NCBI GenBank assembly: GCA_036346275.1
Contig: JAYEVK010000286.1
Span: 1 to 64,000 of the forward strand
Source: Otatea glauca
Lineage: Eukaryota; Streptophyta; Magnoliopsida; Poales; Poaceae
Length of the DNA: 64,000 bases
Reading direction: 5' to 3'
In this document: piece after piece, positions 59,164 through 64,000 of the stretch
Layout of the letters: each line of letters begins with the position of its first letter
Numbering within the stretch: position 1 is the first letter of the stretch
The notes under the pieces: model-generated
The model's input: the letters and a program-made list of their open reading frames with translations, nothing else
Told to the model about the DNA's origin: nothing
Database searches by the model: none
Position numbers and translations under genes: made by a program

Positions 59164-59961
59164 TGTCGGGGATCGATCATCCTGACACGTGTCCAGGCCC
59201 CTCCCCTGGGGCCTTAGGCCGTCTTCCCCCGAGCTCAGAAGATTGTTCCCGAGCTCGGGCGAAGGTGGTCCCGAGCTCGGGCAAGAGCTCCCCCCAAACT
59301 GCTGCAAATCTCACGACCTCCTCGACCTCGGCACTCCCGGTCCAGACTTCAATGTAATAGATCTCTTTTATATGGGTGACCTCCATCCCCTGCGTGGGAA
59401 CTAGGGCCAACCACTTCTGTCGGTCCCCTGCGTGGGGACTAGAGGCTATCTGCCCTGTCGAGAATCCTGCGTGGGAACTAGGGTCAACCCGCTCTGTCAA
59501 GTCCTGCGTAGGAACTAGGGTTAAGCTGCTCCGTCGACTCACCAGCGGTCACTGACGTCGGCCAGTCGTCGAGGCGAGAGCCTATAAGCGCCCGACCACC
59601 CGGTCGGGAGGAAGACGACATAAAAAGAACCGCAACAACAATAAGATCGTGCGAGGCAACACTTACGCATTCCCCGTTCATCGAACTTCCTCATTTGTTG
59701 CCTCACGGCAACCAGTAGGGCTCCACTGTAGTTCTCTCAGAGGAGCTCTTAGACATCTTTCGCCCACGGGAAAGACTGGAGTAGAGCTGTTACCCAACTT
59801 AGGGGGCCCGAACCAGTATAAACTTCGTGTCCTCTGTTCGCTCGTTCTTCTTCCCTGTGATGCACGTCTCCTAACCCCTCTTCCCGGACGAACGCGACTC
59901 TGGGCCTCGCCCCTCCGTGCGATCCTTCCCCCTTTTTTTGCGGTCGATCGGATCATCGACA
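59164..59961 (+). repeat. 3' LTR of element B
   Basis: A 798-base LTR, the partner of 49155-49995. It differs by scattered small deletions, e.g. GCCCTGTCGAGAATCCTGCG against GCCCCTGTCAGAATCCCCTG, and one larger loss near 59279. The flanking AATTT completes the target duplication. Confidence 0.95.
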
Positions 59962-60031
59962 AATTTGATTTAGAGTTTCTTGTGTAGAATCTCTTTAGTG
60001 TTGATTTGCTTTCTCTTGAGCTAGTGTGAGC

Positions 60032-60140
60032 CTCTCCTCTACATTGTGCATGTGTTGCACTTTGTGAGCAAGGAGAGAAGCCTCTAATTGCATATGTTGC
60101 ATCTAGAGAAGGATTGAGCATCCTTGTGCATGTGTTGCAC
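60032..60140. repeat. array of ATGTGTT-loop hairpins (R/U5 cluster)
   Basis: Three more hairpins lie downstream of the LTR TATA box. They are at loop 60050 (GTGC/GCAC, outer CTCTCCT/AGGAGAG), loop 60092 with ATATGTT (TGC/GCA, outer CTCTA/TAGAG) and loop 60130 (GTGC/GCAC). They would be in the 5' leader of the element RNA. Confidence 0.8.
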
Positions 60141-62605
60141 TTGGTGAGGTTCAAGCTAGAGGGCTTAACTTGTTACTCTTGGTGTTTCCCGACAACTAGA
60201 CGACGTCCGGAGACGTCGTGCATGGTGACCTTCTCAAGGAGATTGTGAGAAGGCCCGGCAAAGTTGTGAAGGTCGGAGCTCGCCTACCTGGAGGGGGGAA
60301 GAGCTACCACTAGTGGAATCGAGGCGGGTGCTCAATTCGTGGAGCCGGTCTAAAGTGGTTTAGGCTTGCCTCAACGTGGATTAGGGGAGACCGGCAAGTC
60401 TCCGAACACCACGGTAAAAGGTATTGTGTCTCTTTGCAATTTCTTATTTATATTGTTACAATTTACATTCCTAGAATTAAATTGCTTGCTTGTCTTTAGG
60501 ATTGTAATTTATTGTTAGAGACATAATTAGCTAATGCACTTAGTGAGCCTAGTTGATTTAGGCTTTAATTTGTCAAAACCTTAGTTTATCGCTTCCGCAT
60601 TGATTATTGTTTAGGTTTTGACATAGAGATCAATAGAGCGTGTATTTAGTGAGAAGAATTTTTAAAACCGCCTTTTCAAACCCCCCCTCTAGTCGGTATC
60701 CTCGATCTTACAGAGGGGAGGCGCCATGGAGTGGAGCTCGGTCAGAAAGAGAAATGGGGAGGAGAGAAGAGGCTGTAGAACCAAGGCAGAGCCAAGGGGG
60801 CTTCGGCCAGGAGATGAGGGCCATGAGGCCAAATGGCCTTCGGCTAGAGAGGAAAAAGGAGCAGAGAGAAAAAGGGAAAGAAAAAGAAAAGGAAAAAAGA
60901 GAGAAAAAAGTGGAGAGGTAGAAAAATAATCTGCGCCGCGGATCGTGGTTTTTGGTGATCGACTTGCGGATCACGTAAATACCAATAACACGTGCTAATT
61001 TAATTCATGCCAAATAAAATCTGAACGGCAAATCATTAAATCGGTTGGACGCCAAAATAAATAATTGAATCTTAACTGACCTAGTTAATATATTCTGTTT
61101 TCAGGTCTCGACCTGAATCGCCCCGCCAATCAGAACCAACATTCGGGCGAGGCCGAACCTTCCAATATTATTCCAGGCAAGATTCTTTGATCATCTCTTC
61201 TGAAATGATTTTAATGTTTTCGTATAATTCATATATCATCACTGCATCAAAAATTTACTTTCAAAACTGAAAATGTTGAATTGGTTGTGGATGAAGGAAG
61301 GATGGTGAATGCAATGATGAAAATGAGATGTGGTTTAAGAAAGAATGAAATGGTGTCCTGGTAATGTGGTATTGTTGTTTTGGGAATGGTTGAGTTGAAG
61401 TTAGGGTCCATGAATGGAGTCGTGGACTAGTTATTAGAAATAATTATGGTGGGTAGAGGGTACCAAGAAAAGGAGGTGCCTGTGCCGGTGGGGCCCTCTA
61501 CATATGCTATAATATAAGGTCAAACACCTACACTCGAATAATGAGCCGTATTCAGTGCCAACCATAGCGAGATAAATCGCTATCAGAAAAGGTTGTCCTA
61601 TGAAAGTACTATAATCTCCACAGTGGGTAAGTTAATTATGATCGAGCTGGGAAATACCGGTATGACCCAGGGGGGCCGTTAGTCGAATGTGTAAGGAATG
61701 AGAATGGAATATGCTAAGGGCGGTATATCTGAAACCCGATGGTGTGCTACCGGAGGTGCCGGAGTACAACTGTATCTGCGGGCCGTGGGATAACCTAGTT
61801 GAGGCTCCCCGCTCGAGTGCAGGGTTGGAGATCAAATACTGGATTAGCGATAAACGTTCTGGAGTCTCTCATGTGGAGGCCATTATGGGTAAAGTGGTAT
61901 GAACCTGTGCAGAGTTTAAATGTTGAATTCAAGCCTGTCTTCTGGATTGGAGGCTACGAAAACCAAGTCTATCTCATCTACGAGTGGTAGTAGTTGAATT
62001 TCAGTAACTAAAATTTCCAACCTTTAAAGAAAACCAAACATTTAATTTCTGTAAAAAATGGAGTTTGAGGAAAGAAAGTGGTAATAAGAGAGAAAATCAT
62101 TCTTTTGCATTGATATTTAATGCTTGCTGAGTACTCTGTACTCACTCTTGTATTCCCCCTTTTTCTAGAAGGAAATTCTGATGGATAGGCATATGAGGCC
62201 GAGAATAAGGCATATTCCCAGGAGCAGTATCAGGGCTATGAGGAGGATCCCTCTGCGGGTTACTACTCCGACTATTATCAGGATGAATAGGAATCTCTAT
62301 ATGCCTCATTATGCTCCTAGGAGGTATTTAGTATGTATAGATAGTAGTATCATCTTTTGTGGTAAGAGATAGATGTAATAATATATAATGGACATATAGC
62401 CTGCGTGGCTTGCAGTGAATATATTTTCATGTAGTCTCTAATTATTGTTGTGCTATAACACTCTGAACACGGCATAGTAGCTGATAAAGCATTGGATTCT
62501 CCAATATTTTGCCGACGGCTGTGCCAAGATCCACGTAATTAGCTTAGGGTGATGACAGTGTTACTGTTGCTATCCTGGGTTAATTATGAGGGTTGCTGCA
62601 TCATC

Positions 62606-64000
62606 TCCTCCGCTCCCCTTTTCTTCATGCCCTAATGGGCCGGTCAACAAAAGCCCAAGATGGCAACAGGCCGGCCAAAAAAACCAACTCTAAATTTCAA
62701 ATAAACACCAAAAATCACAACAAAAAGAACTCGTCATTAGCCAGTAAAAATTGTCCTGTTTGGTGAAAGAAAGCAAGACAAGCCAAGTTTGCACCATGGA
62801 ACCCTTATGCCGTCCATGCCAATTTGATTCAGTTCTAGAAAAAGGTAGGCAGCAATTTTGGAGGGCATACATGTAAAATGCTTCTTGAGGTAATTCCTCG
62901 TAAGTATTATAAGCATTTCAAGCATATGCAGGATGTGCAGATAGAGTAAACTGGGTTCCATTTCCATGCAAAGAAAAAATTTCCATCTCCAAAGTCCACA
63001 ATTCTCCAGAACTAGAAACAGGAGTAGGTACAGGTTGTTGTATTACTAATGGTTAGATCAATCTAGGATAATAAGCAGAAACAGCAAACAAAATAGTATA
63101 GAGACAGAATAAATGTGTAAAAGTCAACCTCTGCACAAAATACGTTCACTTGCTCAGGAAGCAAATGTATAGAAGTAATGCTTTGATTCCCTTGAAGAAA
63201 TTATTCCAGGTGTCAAATGCAATAGAGAATGGACATGTGAAAATTACTGCTGATAGAAATTCTGATAGGCCTAAGCCATTCTTAAAAGAGTAAAGATTAT
63301 ATTTCCCACAGAAGTTCTGATTTCAGAGATACCAGTTCTACTTGTATCAGTATCATCAAGTACATGTGTTACTAGATTCGAACCATAAACTTTCCATATA
63401 ATTTTACACTGTTAGGATTTTGAACAGATATATACTACCATGTGTTATGAGTACACCAAAAAATGGAAGCAACATTAAGAATGTATTATCATTCAGTTCA
63501 AGAGGAATATACAATGACATCTGAGTAATATAGTCAATCAAAGCAAGATTTTTAGATTTTCAATTTTGCCGTCAAAGCAAATGCAGCAACTTACTTAGGG
63601 CATTGGTGACAGTATTACTTATGGGGGTTCATTCAACCATGTGCTTTCAACTTGTTCAGATGACTGTGCAGTTGTGCACCGTGCATTTCACCATTATTCC
63701 TTTGACACATATACTGTCAACGGTCCTAAAACAGTTGACATGAAGGTTTACTGGCTTCTATCTTAAATACAATCAACGCTGCCAAACTGATGTAGCCATT
63801 CTTCGTTAAATTTCTCAGACTTGCGTATGTGATTGGCCATTGTTATCTGCTAAGAGATCAAACATGCAACCATGGCACAAGAGTGGAAAACACTTATTCT
63901 TTATACTTTTAATCCCAGTGCACATGTGCTTGTCAGTTGTCACCGAAACATGATTTATTGATGTGACAGACTAACAAGAAAATGACACTATCCATCATCC
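62606..64000. other. right flank without recognisable gene
   Basis: The sequence is AT-rich, with a minus-strand frame at 62737-62967 that matches nothing I know. It may include the rest of the third Gypsy element's LTR and then host DNA. No feature is supported. Confidence 0.4.

Larger units (their letters stand above)
49155..59961 (+). mobile_element. Element B: Tat/Retand Ty3/Gypsy element with internal deletion
   Basis: The LTRs 49155-49995 and 59164-59961 both begin TGTCGGGGATCGATCATC and end in TCGACA. The perfect target duplication AATTT lies at 49150-49154 and 59962-59966. It has a primer site, gag, protease and RT. A junction near 53495 then leads directly into the antisense ORF, and a polypurine tract precedes the 3' LTR. 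RNase H and integrase are missing. The second LTR is shorter because of many small deletions in C runs and the loss of a GAAGACTATTCCCGAGCTC-like segment. Confidence 0.95.
46493..60712 (+). mobile_element. solo LTR, probably SIRE/Maximus-like Copia, interrupted by element B
   Basis: The left part 46493-49154 starts TGAAAGTTC. The right part 59962-60712 ends CTCGATCTTACA. A perfect GAGGG stands outside both ends (46488-46492 and 60713-60717). Uninterrupted length is about 3.4 kb. A TATA box (TATAAAA, 49035-49041) separates a 2.5-kb U3 from the transcribed part. The right part has TTGGTTTTGGTGTTAATGAC-type and CCCCCCCTCTAGTCGGTATC-type ends typical of grass SIRE-like LTRs, so the family is inferred. 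It carries the ATGTGTT-loop hairpins described separately. Confidence 0.8.
45248..62600 (+). mobile_element. long LTR (Tekay/RIRE3-like), interrupted by nested insertions
   Basis: The left part 45248-46492 begins TGTGATAACCCGC. The right part 60713-62600 ends GGTTGCTGCA. Flanks TCACC (45243-45247) and TCATC (62601-62605) match at four of five bases. Without the insertions it is about 3.1 kb. It shares with the 40282-44345 LTR the AT/GC-rich/AT layout, a TTTGATCAT block and the motif GGTAAAG followed by an AACCTGTGCAGAG-like stretch (about 61888-61915). No coding region is present; ORFs in its GC-rich part are chance readings. Confidence 0.7.

Noticed and set aside
62737..62967. 76-codon minus-strand ORF as a host gene exon
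   Set aside because: There is no recognisable motif, no clear splice sites and no neighbouring exons in the window.

Overview
The window is repeat-rich nuclear DNA of a plant, almost certainly a grass. The evidence is large GC-rich Ty3/Gypsy retrotransposons of the Tat/Retand type, Tourist-like and hAT-like MITEs, long-LTR (Tekay/RIRE3-like) Gypsy LTRs, and GC-rich coding DNA beside AT-rich spacers. The species cannot be told from sequence alone. Only two genes look intact: a plastid NAD-dependent malate dehydrogenase on the plus strand (about 23.9-26.5 kb) and a secreted S-like RNase T2 on the minus strand (28.0-30.2 kb). Both appear functional by motif.

Layout: 1-14581 is a degenerate Tat/Retand Gypsy element (element A). 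It has a truncated 5' LTR, decayed gag-PR-RT-RH-IN, an antisense accessory ORF with its own TATA box, a satellite-like array of about two dozen palindrome-bearing monomers, and a 3' LTR. 14582-23900 is AT-rich spacer with a foldback MITE, a broken CslA-type cellulose-synthase-like fragment, a solo LTR with a perfect 5-bp target duplication, and a Tourist-like MITE. 23900-30420 is the genic island. 30420-35790 holds several MITEs and unrecognised coding-like relics. 35792-39957 is a hAT element with a disabled transposase.

39958-62605 is a nest of insertions. A minus-strand Gypsy element (gag start, primer-binding site, LTR) was hit in gag by a 4.06-kb solo LTR (40282-44345, perfect TSD). Right next to its LTR lies a long LTR (45248-62600). 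That LTR is split by a probable SIRE/Maximus-like Copia solo LTR (46493-60712, TSD gaggg). That in turn is split by a second Tat/Retand element (element B, 49155-59961, TSD aattt), and element B is split by another long LTR (54296-57874). 62606-64000 has no recognisable gene.

The most unusual structure is in the SIRE-like LTR. At least 14 small hairpins share the 7-nt loop ATGTGTT (or a one-base variant) but have different, compensating stems, often with a second outer stem. I do not know of a description of this. Other points are the antisense gene kept in both Tat elements, a shared palindromic motif in the leaders of three long LTRs, and an internal deletion that fuses RT to the antisense ORF in element B.
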